Positions 17,310-26,489 of a stretch of DNA of 64,000 nucleotides are shown here, one piece after another. Origin of the DNA: Burkholderiales bacterium (GTDB lineage Bacteria > Pseudomonadota > Gammaproteobacteria > Burkholderiales > SG8-41); the NCBI GenBank assembly GCA_020854035.1, contig JADZGE010000042.1, positions 16,947-80,946 of the forward strand, read 5' to 3'. Position 1 is the stretch's first letter. Every line of letters begins with the position of its first letter. The notes below the pieces were generated by a model, which saw only the letters and a list, made by a program, of their open reading frames with translations, did no database searches and was not told where the DNA came from. The position numbers were made by a program, and so were the translations under genes.

Positions 17310-17398
17310 GCCCGTGATTGACCGCTCGCGGGGCCGGCAATAAAGTGGGCGGCGATTCGATCCGATCGGGGCGAACACCGGCGCGGAAGGGACACATC

Positions 17399-17884
17399 AT
17401 GGGCATCATCGAAAGCAGGCTCGCCGGCATGGGACTCGAACTGCCGGCGATGCATCCTTACCCGAGCCCGAACCGCACGGCGTGCGTCCGGTCGGGCAAC
17501 CTGCTGTTCCTGTCGGGGCACGGTACCGGCCGGCAGGAGATGCCGCTCAACATCAAGCGGTACGGGAAAGTGGGCGCGGAGGTGTCGGAAGCGGAGGCCT
17601 GCCTGTGCGCGAAATCGGTCGCGCTCGCGATGATGGCGACGATCAAGGCGGAAGTCGGCGACCTGGATCGTGTCCGGCGGGTGATTCGCCTCTACGGGAT
17701 GGTCAACTCCGCACCGGGATTCGAGCGTCAGTTCGCCGTGATCGACGGTGCGTCCGACCTGTTCTACGAGTTGTGGGGGCCCGAGTTCGGCAGGCACGCG
17801 CGGGCGGCCGTGGGGATCGCCGAGTTGCCGCGCCGCGCGGTGCTCGAGATCATGGGCGAGTTCGAACTGCACCCGGAGAGCTGA
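17399..17884 (+). CDS. RidA/YjgF-family protein
   Basis: 161 residues of the extended RidA type (MGIIESRLAGMGLELP start, then SGNLLFLSGHG, LDRVRRVIRLYGMVNSAPGF and ARAAVGIAELPRRAVLEIMG, where the Arg of A-R-A-A-V-G is the usual substrate-binding arginine). RidA proteins hydrolyse reactive enamine/imine intermediates from PLP enzymes. ATG 17399 follows GGAAGG with eight bases spacing. It leads the unit ridA-receptor-grdE-grdB, suggesting that an amino acid or imine is handled there. Confidence 0.87.
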   Translation: MGIIESRLAGMGLELPAMHPYPSPNRTACVRSGNLLFLSGHGTGRQEMPLNIKRYGKVGAEVSEAEACLCAKSVALAMMATIKAEVGDLDRVRRVIRLYGMVNSAPGFERQFAVIDGASDLFYELWGPEFGRHARAAVGIAELPRRAVLEIMGEFELHPES

Positions 17885-17942
17885 CGCGGCGCCGCCGGCG
17901 GTTCGGCCACGCGTGGCGTCGAGTCGGGAAAGTGAATCCGCC

Positions 17943-18899
17943 GTGAGGGCTTTCATCGCGTTTTGCGCGCTGGCAGCGGGCTTCGGCGCCGCGTTTGCCC
18001 AGGACTACCCGGTGAAGCCGATCCGCATGCTGGTCGGATTCCCTCCGGGCGGTCCAACGGACCTTGCCGCGCGCATGGCGGGGCAGCATCTCACCGAGGC
18101 CCTGGGGCAGCAGGTCATCGTGGAGAACCGGCCGGGCGCGGGCGGCACCGTGTCCATGACCGCGCTCGCCCAGGCGGCGCCGGACGGCTACACCCTGGCG
18201 CTCGCCTCGAACGGCGAGATGGCGATCTCGCCCAGCCTGCGTCCCGCCCTCGCATACGATCCGATGAAGAGCGTCGCGTTCGTGAGCCGCATCGGTGCAA
18301 GCCAGCTCGTTCTGGTCGTGCATCCGTCGCTGCCGGTGAAATCGGTCGGGGAGCTGATCGCGCTCGCCAGGGCGCGGCCGGCGGCGATCAATTTCGCGTC
18401 CTCGGGCGTCGGTTCGACGGCGCACCTGTCCTCCGAGCTGCTGAAGCACATGACGGGCATCGACATCGTCCACGTCCCGTACAAGGGGGCGGGCCCCGCG
18501 ATGGCGGAACTCACGGGCGGGCAGGTGCAGATGCTGATCACCGGATTCGCGGGCGCAGCGCCGCACGTCAAGGCCGCCAGGCTGCGCGCGCTCGGCGCGA
18601 CCGGAGCGAAGCGGATGGCGGCGATGCCGGATCTTCCGGCGATCGCCGAGACGGTGCCTGGCTACGAGGTGACCTCGTGGTACGGCATCGTCGCGCCGGC
18701 CGGCGCGTCCCGCCAGGTGATCACGAGACTGCACGGCGTGCTTGCCGCGATGACCCGGCAGCCGGAGATCGCCGCGCGCCTGGTCTCGCTCGGTATCGAC
18801 CCGGAGGGAAGCTCGCCCGAGGAATTCGCGACGCGGACCCGGCTCGAGATCGCGAAGTGGGCGAAGGTCGTCAAGCTGGCAGGCGTGAAGCTCGACTGA
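17943..18899 (+). CDS. Bug/TctC-family receptor of the Grd unit
   Basis: 318 residues from GTG 17943; signal peptide (FIAFCALAAGFGAAFAQ), then YPVKPIRMLVGFPPGGPTD, VENRPGAGG, APDGYTLAL, HVPYKGAGPAM. It stands between the RidA gene and grdE on the same strand, so its ligand may be the substrate of the reductase-like system. No ATG start is available at this position and the ribosome site is weak. Confidence 0.91.
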   Translation: MRAFIAFCALAAGFGAAFAQDYPVKPIRMLVGFPPGGPTDLAARMAGQHLTEALGQQVIVENRPGAGGTVSMTALAQAAPDGYTLALASNGEMAISPSLRPALAYDPMKSVAFVSRIGASQLVLVVHPSLPVKSVGELIALARARPAAINFASSGVGSTAHLSSELLKHMTGIDIVHVPYKGAGPAMAELTGGQVQMLITGFAGAAPHVKAARLRALGATGAKRMAAMPDLPAIAETVPGYEVTSWYGIVAPAGASRQVITRLHGVLAAMTRQPEIAARLVSLGIDPEGSSPEEFATRTRLEIAKWAKVVKLAGVKLD

Positions 18900-19014
18900 T
18901 CGATGCCGGGGCCGGCACCCGGATCGCAAGCGCGGGACCCGGGCCGCCGCGACCCGGAGGGAGATATAATGCGGCATCCCCGCCCGTGGTCGGCAACCGT
19001 CAGGAGAGAAGCGA

Positions 19015-20295
19015 ATGCGACTTGAGATGGCCGGTTTTCGCGTCAAGCGGATCGTTTTCGGCGCGCCGACAGCGCTGAAGGACGGCGTGCTGACGGTCGA
19101 GCGCGCAGCCATCTCGGCGCTGGCGGATGGCGAGAGCAACATCACGGGCGTCGCGGTCGAGCTGGCGCATCCGGGCGAATCCACGCGCATCATTCACGTG
19201 ATCGACGCGGTCGAGCCGCGCTTCAAGCCCGCCGGCGCCACGTTTCCGTGGTTCATCTCGCCGCCCGATCTCGTCGGCAGCGGTGTCACGCACCGGCTCG
19301 ACGGGGTGGCGGTGGTCGCGACCGGCGACATTCCCGGCGCCGCGGACAGCCAGGGCCTCAAGGAAGCGATCATCGACATGTCGGGCGAGGGCGCGCGCTA
19401 CAGTCCCTTTTCCGCGCTGGCGAACGTGGTGCTGCTCTTCTCGTTCGCGCCCGGCGTGCACATTCCGGGTGCGGCGGCGTCGGTCCGCAGGGTCACCATG
19501 CGGGTCGCCAGGTACCTGGCGGAGGCGACCCGCGCCATGAAGCCCGACAGCGTGGACGTGTACGAACTGGGGCGCGCGGATGCGGGCCTGCCGCGCGTGG
19601 TCTACATCATGCCGACCATGAGCGAGGGTGAGCTCCATACGACCTTTCTCTACGGCATGAGCGTCACGAGCACGCCGGCGCTCGTTCACCCCAACGAAGT
19701 GCTCGACGGCGCGCTCGTCAGCGCCGACTACTGGATCGCCTGCCATCGCAGCCCGACGCATCACTACCAGAACGAACCGGTGATCCGGGCGCTCTACCGC
19801 CGTCACGGCAGGGATCTCGATTTCGCGGGGGTGATCCTGGGGCGCTCGCTCATTCCAAGCGCGGTCGAAAAGCACCGGCAGGCGGCGCAGATGGCGAAGG
19901 TCGCGACGATGCTCGGCGCGCAGGGAGCGGTGATCACGATGTCGAACGGCGGCCACGCGTACGCCGATCAGATGCTGATCTGCCAGCACGTCGAGCAGGC
20001 CGGGATCGCGACGGTGCTGGGCGTGGACGAGTACTCCGACACCGACGGCAGCGACTTCCCGCTGGTGACCTACGTGCCGCAGGCGAAGGCGATCGTCTCG
20101 GTCGGCAACCAGGAGGAGATCATCGAGCTGCCGGCGGTGTCACGCGTGCTGGGCGGCGAGCGTTTCCTCTCGGGCAACGATTACGAGACCGGCTTTCGCA
20201 AACGCCCGGACGAAGCGTTTCCGGTCGGGTTGCGGCAGCTCTACGCTTCGACCTGCCAGCTCGGCTACACGACCCATCGCGGGCGGGCTTACTAG
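19015..20295 (+). CDS. grdE: glycine/sarcosine/betaine reductase component B, alpha/beta proprotein (GrdE-like)
   Basis: 426 residues, matching the GrdE/GrdG family across its length: ITGVAVELAHPGESTRIIH, FPWFISPPDLVGSGVTHRLDG, NVVLLFSFAPG and GVDEYSDTDGSDFPLV. In the clostridial enzyme an internal cysteine is cleaved and turned into a pyruvoyl group that binds the amine of the substrate; the equivalent here is Cys243 in YWIACHRSPTHHYQNEPVI. ATG 19015 has AGGAG eight bases upstream; TATAAT at 18965-18970 could be a -10 element. grdB follows after 18 bases. Which amine it accepts is not known; D-proline reductase PrdA is a distant relative. Confidence 0.87.
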   Translation: MRLEMAGFRVKRIVFGAPTALKDGVLTVERAAISALADGESNITGVAVELAHPGESTRIIHVIDAVEPRFKPAGATFPWFISPPDLVGSGVTHRLDGVAVVATGDIPGAADSQGLKEAIIDMSGEGARYSPFSALANVVLLFSFAPGVHIPGAAASVRRVTMRVARYLAEATRAMKPDSVDVYELGRADAGLPRVVYIMPTMSEGELHTTFLYGMSVTSTPALVHPNEVLDGALVSADYWIACHRSPTHHYQNEPVIRALYRRHGRDLDFAGVILGRSLIPSAVEKHRQAAQMAKVATMLGAQGAVITMSNGGHAYADQMLICQHVEQAGIATVLGVDEYSDTDGSDFPLVTYVPQAKAIVSVGNQEEIIELPAVSRVLGGERFLSGNDYETGFRKRPDEAFPVGLRQLYASTCQLGYTTHRGRAY

Positions 20296-20313
20296 TACGG
20301 GGGAGGAATTCCG

Positions 20314-21636
20314 GTGGCGACGCGACTCAGAGTCATCCATTATCTCAATCAGTTCTTCGGCGGTATCGGCGGCGAAGACAAGGCCGACGCGCGCCCCACC
20401 GTGAAAGCCGGCGCCGTGGGGCCGGGCGCGCTGCTGCAGAAGCATCTCGGGGACGGCGCGGAGGTGGTGGCGACGGTGATCTGCGGTGATTCGTATTTCG
20501 GCGAGCACACCGACGAGGCGCTCGCGGAAGTGCTGAAGCTCGTCGCGGCGCAGCGCCCGGATCTCGTGGTGGCGGGTCCGGCATTCGCCGCGGGCCGCTA
20601 CGGTGTCGCCTGCGGCGCGGTGTGCGGCGCGGCGAGGGAGAAATTGAAAGTCCCGGCCGTGACGGCGATGCATCCCGAGAATCCGGGCGTCGAGCTTTCG
20701 CGCCGCCGCGCCTACATCCTGCCGGCGGGCGGCACCGCCATGGACATGGCCGCGGTGATGGCGCGCATCGCGCCGTTCGCCCTGAAGCTCGCGCGCGGCG
20801 AGACGATCGGGCCGGCGGATCTCGAGGGGTACCTGCCGACCGGCACGCGGCGCAACGAATTCGACGCGAAAAGCGGCGCCGAGCGCATGGTCGAGATGCT
20901 GCTCGATCGACTGAACCACCGGCCGTTCACGAGCGAGGTCGAGCTGCCGCGCTACGACCAGGTGAATCCGGCGGCGGCGCTCGCGGGGCTCGAGGGGGCG
21001 ACCATCGCGCTCGTCACGACCTCGGGCGTCGTGCCGCAGGGCAATCCGGACCGCATCGAATCGTGGCGCGCGACGAAGTGGGTGCGCTACCCCATCGGAC
21101 ACCTTCAGGAGATCGGCGCGGCGGAATGGACTTGCGTTCACGGCGGCTACGACAATGGCCACGTGCGCCAGGATCCGAGGCGCGCGGTGCCGCTCGACAT
21201 CCTGCGGGAACTGGAGCGCGAGGGCAGGATCGGCAAAGTGCTGCCCTACCTCTACACCACCGTGGGCAACGTGCAGCCGGTCGAGCGCGCGCGCCGGTTC
21301 GGTCGCGAGATCGCCGCCTCGCTCAGGCAGGAGGGCGTGCACGCGGCGCTCTTCACCGCCACGTGAGGGACCTGCAATCGTTGCGGTGCAACGATGGCAA
21401 AGGAGATCGAGCGGATCGGCATCCCGGTCGCCTTCTTCAGCGCGATACCGGCGATCGCGATGAACGTCGGCGCGTATCGCGTGGTGCTGGGACGAGCCGT
21501 GCCTTACGTGCTCGGCGATCCGCACCTTACGCCGGACCACGAGCGCGCGCTGCGGCGGCGGCAGGTACTGATGGGGCTGCAGTCGCTTTGCAGCACCGTG
21601 ACCGCTCCCACGCTGCTCGAAGTCCGCGCGGCCTGA
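20314..21636 (+). CDS. grdB: selenoprotein B of glycine/sarcosine/betaine reductase (GrdB-like), TGA at 21364-21366 read as Sec
   Basis: Read through the TGA, this is a 440-residue GrdB/GrdF/GrdH-like protein with Sec at position 351. The sequence around it is FTAT-Sec-GTCNRCGATMAKEIER, the U-x-x-C-x-x-C site of the family, and homology continues on both sides without frame change up to TAG-free codon 440 and TGA 21634-21636. N-terminal marker: HYLNQFFGGIGGEDKADARP. GTG start at 20314 has GGAGGA six bases upstream. With GrdE it would reductively cleave a C-N bond and pass the carbon chain to GrdA. Conventional calling would yield a 350-residue truncation plus an orphan 80-residue piece. A SECIS-like hairpin follows the TGA. 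Confidence 0.9.
21373..21399 (+). promoter_or_regulatory. candidate bacterial SECIS hairpin in grdB
   Basis: Six bases after the TGA, TGCAATCGTTGC (21373-21384) pairs with GCAACGATGGCA (21388-21399): 11 of 12 positions pair, the exception being A21376 with G21396, and the loop is GGT. The loop lies about 19-21 bases downstream of the TGA, within the distance range for SelB-dependent bacterial SECIS elements, which need G in the apical loop. The hairpin also encodes the CNRCGATMA segment. Confidence 0.75.
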
Positions 21637-21669
21637 ACCCGCGGGCCGGGGCGTTGCGGCGGCCTCCCG

Positions 21670-22491
21670 TCAGGCGATCGCGGGCAGGTTGAGGAAGCCC
21701 GCGTCCTCTTCGCGGACGTCGCTGATGAAGACGTGGTTCGGTTCCTGGGTTAGGGCGAAGTCGAGGCTCGCGGTCCGTATCGCCATGCTCGCCGTGACGC
21801 CGCACGCCCAGAACACCGGGATTTCGTCCGGCCCGATCGTCACGCGCCGGCCGAAGTCCGGCCGGTCGATGTCGGCGATGCCTATCGCCTGCGGATCGCC
21901 GATCCACATCGGGCTGCCGTGCGCCTTGGGGATGCGCGAAGTCACTTCCACCGCGCGCGCGAGCATGCCGCGCCGGATCGGGCGCATGGTGACCGCTATC
22001 GGCCCGCGAAACGGCCCCGCGGGATTCGTCATGACGTTCGTGACGTAGATCGGGATCGGCACGTTCTCCTCGTTGTGCCGCATCGGGATCCCCGCCCGCT
22101 CCAGCGTGCGCTCGAAGGTGAAGCTGCCGCCGAGGAAGAACGTGACGAGGTCATCGCGCCAGTATCGCAGGATGTCGTTCACGGTTGCCGTCACCTTCCC
22201 GTGCTCCCACAACCGGTAACGCGGGCAATCGGTCCTCACGTCGGCATCGGTCGCGATCACCCTGGGCGAAAAGACGCCGGCTTCGAGTACCTCGACGACC
22301 GGCTGCGGCGCCGGATTGCGCTGGCAGAAGAGCAGGAAATCAAACGCGTGCTCCTTCGGGATGATCTTCATGCTGACCTGAAGATACCCGTGGCACATGC
22401 CGGAAGTCTGGCGCACGAGACCGTTGCGGAAGAGCAGCCTCGCCTCGCGCGGGGCAAGGCCGCCGTAATCGATGTTGTCCGGAGCGTTCAT
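21670..22491 (-). CDS. DUF1445 / D-glutamate-cyclase-like hydro-lyase family protein
   Basis: 273 residues from ATG 22491. Family markers: R-x-L-F-R-N-G-L-V-R-Q-T-S-G at the N-terminus, the segment YLQVSMKIIPKEHAFDFLLF, LVTFFLGGSFTFERTL, AGPFRGPIAVTMRPI and TIGPDEIPVFWACGVT. DUF1445 (YcsI-type) is the N-terminal half of vertebrate D-glutamate cyclase. It is the last gene of the leftward unit that includes grdA, trx and grdC, suggesting that a D-glutamate/5-oxoproline-type or other cyclisable amino acid is processed together with the reductase. It converges on grdB with a 33-base gap. Confidence 0.85.
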   Translation of the reverse strand: MNAPDNIDYGGLAPREARLLFRNGLVRQTSGMCHGYLQVSMKIIPKEHAFDFLLFCQRNPAPQPVVEVLEAGVFSPRVIATDADVRTDCPRYRLWEHGKVTATVNDILRYWRDDLVTFFLGGSFTFERTLERAGIPMRHNEENVPIPIYVTNVMTNPAGPFRGPIAVTMRPIRRGMLARAVEVTSRIPKAHGSPMWIGDPQAIGIADIDRPDFGRRVTIGPDEIPVFWACGVTASMAIRTASLDFALTQEPNHVFISDVREEDAGFLNLPAIA

Positions 22492-22553
22492 GGCTTGCCT
22501 CTCCCCGATGGCGTATCGTCCCGCGCCGCCCGTGCCCCGTCCGTCCTTCGGGC

Positions 22554-23570
22554 TCATTCGCTCTTGATCTTCGCCGCGGTGATGACTTTCGCCCACTTCG
22601 CGATCTCGCGCCGCATGAAGGCGGTGTACTCCGCGGCGGTGCTGCCGACCGGGTCGACGCCACGCGAGACGAGTCGTTCGCGCAGATCGGGTGACCTGAG
22701 CGCCTGCACGAATTCGCCGTTGAGCCGCTCGACGATCGCGGGCGGGGTCTTCGCCGGCGCGGACACTCCGTACCATGCGGTCACGTTGTAGTCGGGCACG
22801 CCGCTCTCGGCGACCGTCGGAATCCCGGGGCTGCCCGCCGAACGCTTCGCGCCGGTGACGGCGATCGCGCGGAGTTTCCCCGCGCGGACCTGCTCGATCA
22901 CGGTGAGCATGCTGCCGAACATGAGCGAGGTCTGGCCCGCGAGGAGATCGGTCATCGCCGGGGCGCCGCCCTTGTACGGGACGTGCACCCACTTAACGCC
23001 CGTCACGAGCTGGAACAGCTCCGCCGAGAGGTGAACGGTGGTGCCGATTCCCGAGGACGCGTAGTTGATCTCGCCGGGATGGTTCCGGGAAAAAGCGATC
23101 AGCTCGCGCACCGTTCTCGGCGGGAACGACGGGTGCGCGACAAGCAGGTTCGGCGCTTCCGCGACGAGCGAAATGAAGGCGAAATCGCGAAACGGGTCGA
23201 ACGCGAGCTTCATCAGCGTCGCGTTGGTCGCGTGGCCCTGTGAGTTGAGCAGTATCGTCTGACCATCGGGCGCGGCGCGCGCCACGAGCTCGGTGGCGAT
23301 CGCGGTGTTCGCGCCGGGACGGTTTTCGACGACCACCGGCTGACCCATCGTTTCGCCGAGTTTCTGCGCCAGCGCACGCGCGAGGATGTCGGTGGTGCCC
23401 CCGGGCGTGAAGCCCACGAGAAAACGTACCGGTTTCGACGGATAGCCCGCGGGCGCCTGGGCGGCGAGCGGGAACGGACAGATCGCCGCGGCGCCGAGCA
23501 GCACCCCGAGTGCGAGCGCGCGAGAAAACCCGCCGGGGACGATGGCGGGCGACGCCAGATCGGTGATCAT
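22554..23570 (-). CDS. Bug/TctC-family receptor
   Basis: 338 residues from ATG 23570, whose ATGA overlaps the stop of the upstream receptor gene. Signal region LALGVLLGAAAICPFPLAAQ, then YPSKPVRFLVGFTPGGTTD, VENRPGANTA, APDGQTILL and HVPYKGGAPA. It is translationally coupled to another receptor, an unusual pairing of two different Bug proteins in one operon with the Grd genes. Confidence 0.91.
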   Translation of the reverse strand: MITDLASPAIVPGGFSRALALGVLLGAAAICPFPLAAQAPAGYPSKPVRFLVGFTPGGTTDILARALAQKLGETMGQPVVVENRPGANTAIATELVARAAPDGQTILLNSQGHATNATLMKLAFDPFRDFAFISLVAEAPNLLVAHPSFPPRTVRELIAFSRNHPGEINYASSGIGTTVHLSAELFQLVTGVKWVHVPYKGGAPAMTDLLAGQTSLMFGSMLTVIEQVRAGKLRAIAVTGAKRSAGSPGIPTVAESGVPDYNVTAWYGVSAPAKTPPAIVERLNGEFVQALRSPDLRERLVSRGVDPVGSTAAEYTAFMRREIAKWAKVITAAKIKSE

Positions 23571-24553
23571 TCGATCCTGGTGCCGGAGTCGCGGATCGCC
23601 TTGCTCCACTTGGCGTCCTCGCGCTTGATGAAAGCCGCCGCATCGTCGGCCGTGCCACCGAGCACCGTGACGCCGATCTTCGCGAGGCTGCCGCGAACGT
23701 CGGGTGTTCCGAGCAACCGCGCGATCTCGGCGGAAAGCTTCGCGACAATCGGTTTCGGCACATGGGTCGGCGCGAAGATGCCGTACCAGCCCGAGATTTC
23801 GAATCCCGCGAGCCCCGACTCGGCGACGGTCGGCAGATCCGGCAGCAACGGGTCGCGCTTCGCGGCGGCGATCCCCAGGGCTTTCACGCGCCCGCTCCCG
23901 AGTTGCGGCAGGACAGCCGGCATGTCGAGCGACAGGAAGTGCACCTGCGCGCCCATGAGCCCGACGAGCGCGGGGCCGCTGCCGGTGTAGGGCACGTGTA
24001 CCATGTCGATGCCCGTCATGCCCTTGAAAATCTCGCCCGCGAGATGATGCGGCGAGCCGACCCCCACCGACCCATAGGTCACGGGTTTCGGCTGCGCCTT
24101 GGCGAACGCGACGAAGGTCGTGACGTTGGTGGCGGGCACCGATGCATTGACGAGCAGGATGTGCGGCACGAATCCGACCACGCTCACCGGCACGAAATCA
24201 CGCCGCGGGTTGTAGGGAAGCCTGGAATTGAGCGCGGGGTTGATGGAGATCGTGCTCGTCGAGCCCACGAGCAGCGTATAGCCGTCGGCGGGCGCGTTTG
24301 CCGCGACCACGGAGCCGACCGCGCCCGCGCCGCCGCTGCGGTTATCGATGACGACGCTCTGGCCGAAGCTCCTCGCGAGCCCCTGGCCGATGATGCGCCC
24401 GATCGCGTCGACCGCGCCGCCCGGGGGAAACGGCACGACGAGCCGTATCGGCTTGGTCGGGTATTCCTGCGCGGCGGCGTGCGGTGCAAACGCGAAGAGC
24501 GCCAGGATCGACAGCATTCCGGCCGCATTGGTGGGGTTCGACAGCCTCGTCAT
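23567..24553 (-). CDS. Bug/TctC-family receptor
   Basis: 328 residues from ATG 24553 (GGGAGGAG just upstream; a longer frame exists but its extension is Arg/Ser/Cys-rich and lacks a ribosome site). Signal LSILALFAFAPHAAAQ, then YPTKPIRLVVPFPPGGAVD, IDNRSGGAG, PADGYTLLV and HVPYTGSGPAL, with Thr replacing the usual Lys in the Y-K-G loop. Follows grdC after about 100 bases in the same direction. Confidence 0.91.
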   Translation of the reverse strand: MTRLSNPTNAAGMLSILALFAFAPHAAAQEYPTKPIRLVVPFPPGGAVDAIGRIIGQGLARSFGQSVVIDNRSGGAGAVGSVVAANAPADGYTLLVGSTSTISINPALNSRLPYNPRRDFVPVSVVGFVPHILLVNASVPATNVTTFVAFAKAQPKPVTYGSVGVGSPHHLAGEIFKGMTGIDMVHVPYTGSGPALVGLMGAQVHFLSLDMPAVLPQLGSGRVKALGIAAAKRDPLLPDLPTVAESGLAGFEISGWYGIFAPTHVPKPIVAKLSAEIARLLGTPDVRGSLAKIGVTVLGGTADDAAAFIKREDAKWSKAIRDSGTRIE

Positions 24554-24652
24554 CACTCTCCTCCCGCAACAGGAACAGGACCGCACAGGCGCGGCGCCCG
24601 CGCGCGACGCGCGCCGAATTCGGCGCATTAGAGCCGATCGCCCGTCGCGGCG

Positions 24653-26089
24653 TCAAGGCGCGCGGTTCGCTTCCAGCACGAAGGACATGCCGTCGGAGAG
24701 CTGCGACATGCGACCCAGGAACAGGCTGCCCTTCGCGACGAACATCGCGCGCTTCATGGCTCCCGCGCGCATCGCGGCGAGCGCGTGTCCGATGAAGGGC
24801 ACCGCCGCCGGCACATGGCCCTGCGTCGGCGCAAAGCCCGGCATGCCGCGCTCTCTCACGAACTTCTCGATCTCCGTCCTGGCGATTTCCCCGTTCAGCG
24901 CGGCGAGCGAGGCCATGATCCGGTAGTTGACGTACGGCGTATTGCCGCTGCCCGCGGGGAGCGTGACCTCGGGGTTATGGAGTTCGGTCGCGTACTTGTC
25001 GATATCCAGCATCTTCAGGCCGATGCGCGCGAGCGGTCTCGCGAGCAGGGCCGTCATGATCGCCTGCTGCGAGGAACCGGCCCCGATGTCATGCTTGCCG
25101 ATCGAGTCGAGCCGGATGCGGGGGCTGGCGCCGTCATCCTTCGTGACAAGGCAGGCGATCGCCCCGAGGGTATCTTCGAGGATCGGCATCGCGTGCTTGA
25201 GGTGCGCGCTGTATTTCATGCCGATCTTCGCCTGGCAGCCGCCGCCAACGACCACGACGTTGCGGTGAATTCCCGCTTCGACCAGCGCCGCCGCGCCGAT
25301 GATCGCGTGCAGGGGAGAGGCGCAGAAGGCGCGCACGTCGTGCCCGGTCGCGTTGCGGCAATGACACATCTCGCCGATCGCCTTCGAGAGGCTGCCGCCG
25401 CCGCGATTGTAGCGGTCCCCGATCGCGGTCTCCGAGCATTCGAGGATGAAATCGACCTCCTCCGGCCCGATCTCCGCGCGGCGCAGGAGGTGCCGCAGCG
25501 CGAGCGCGCCCGACGCCTTCGCGACGAGATTCTCCAGCAGCACTTCCGCCTTCAGCGCGTCGTCGCGGTCATGCGCGTGCTTGAGCGTACCGATCACTTT
25601 TCCCCGGAAATGCAGCGGCAGCGCAAGACCTTCCGCGAGGGCCTCGTCGTTGCGCTCCGCCGGGACGCCGGTCTCCAGCTTCCCGGCTTCGTCGGGGCCG
25701 ATCAACGGGTGATTCGCCGCGGCGCCGCGCACCTCGTCCGCGAATCCCAGCTCGAGAGACACGAGGCCGGATGCGTCGGCGAGCTTGAACCACCCGTAGA
25801 ACTCCTCCTCGGGCATGATTTCGCCGAAGGGACCCTCGCGGCCCGCCGCGTCGATGAGGTTCGCATACCACGGCTGCGCGAGACCGTGCAGGTCATCGGG
25901 GCGGAGATTCCCGATGAAGACCTGGTTGGGGGGGTAGGCCACGGCCTCGTCGAACGAGCGCAGCGCGCGCTGAATGTCGGGCAGAAGCGCCGGATTCTCG
26001 GCGAGATCGCGTATCGGCTTCGAGCCGTAGCGCACGAAGTCCGGCACGTGCACCAGCGCGGACGCGAACGCCCTGATCACGACGGACAT
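24653..26089 (-). CDS. grdC: glycine reductase component C beta subunit (GrdC-like, KAS III fold)
   Basis: 478 residues beginning M-S-V-V-I-R-A-F-A-S-A-L-V-H-V-P-D-F, then VAYPPNQVFIGNLRPDDLHG, FGEIMPEEEFYGWF and a FabH-like domain with the probable nucleophile Cys256 in DVRAFCASPLHAII and VVVVGGGCQAKIGMKYSAH. In the known complex, C accepts the acyl group from the GrdA selenoether and releases it as acetyl phosphate, together with GrdD. No grdD gene is visible in the window. ATG 26089 was chosen by homology; the longer frame adds Ser/Arg-rich residues. Lies 43 bases after the thioredoxin gene. Confidence 0.88.
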   Translation of the reverse strand: MSVVIRAFASALVHVPDFVRYGSKPIRDLAENPALLPDIQRALRSFDEAVAYPPNQVFIGNLRPDDLHGLAQPWYANLIDAAGREGPFGEIMPEEEFYGWFKLADASGLVSLELGFADEVRGAAANHPLIGPDEAGKLETGVPAERNDEALAEGLALPLHFRGKVIGTLKHAHDRDDALKAEVLLENLVAKASGALALRHLLRRAEIGPEEVDFILECSETAIGDRYNRGGGSLSKAIGEMCHCRNATGHDVRAFCASPLHAIIGAAALVEAGIHRNVVVVGGGCQAKIGMKYSAHLKHAMPILEDTLGAIACLVTKDDGASPRIRLDSIGKHDIGAGSSQQAIMTALLARPLARIGLKMLDIDKYATELHNPEVTLPAGSGNTPYVNYRIMASLAALNGEIARTEIEKFVRERGMPGFAPTQGHVPAAVPFIGHALAAMRAGAMKRAMFVAKGSLFLGRMSQLSDGMSFVLEANRAP

Positions 26090-26132
26090 GGAGAATCCCG
26101 TTCGGCCGCGACGCAGGGGATGCGGCCGGGCA

Positions 26133-26456
26133 TCATGTCTCGAGGACTTTCCTGAGCTGCTCCTCGATGTCCTGTATGCGAATGTCGCCGCCGGCAAGGC
26201 GTGCGACATTCTCGCCGTTCCGGTAGAAGAGATAAGTCGGCAGACTCAGCACCCTGAGATCGAGGCAGAGCCGCCGGTTCCTGGAAGCGTCGATCTTGAC
26301 GAATTTCACCGTGTCGGCGCAGGACGCCTCTAGTTTCTCGACGTGCGGCATGAGCGCGAGGCACGGCGCGCAGCGCGGTCCCCAGAAATCGACGACCACC
26401 GGCCGCGCGGCCTGCAGAACTTCCCCGGCGAATGTATCGCTGTCGACTTCGAGCAT
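26133..26456 (-). CDS. thioredoxin of the Grd operon
   Basis: 107 residues with a thioredoxin fold: VVVDFWGPRCAPCLALMPHVEKL, active site C-A-P-C, preceded by W-G-P-R, the variant typical of grd-linked thioredoxins rather than W-C-G-P-C; then VKIDASRNRRLCLDLRVLSLPT with the conserved cis-proline. In the glycine reductase pathway thioredoxin re-reduces component A. It lies between grdA (33 bases) and grdC (43 bases). Confidence 0.9.
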   Translation of the reverse strand: MLEVDSDTFAGEVLQAARPVVVDFWGPRCAPCLALMPHVEKLEASCADTVKFVKIDASRNRRLCLDLRVLSLPTYLFYRNGENVARLAGGDIRIQDIEEQLRKVLET

Positions 26457-26489
26457 GAGCCTGGAGGATATCCGCCCTGCGCAACCGCG

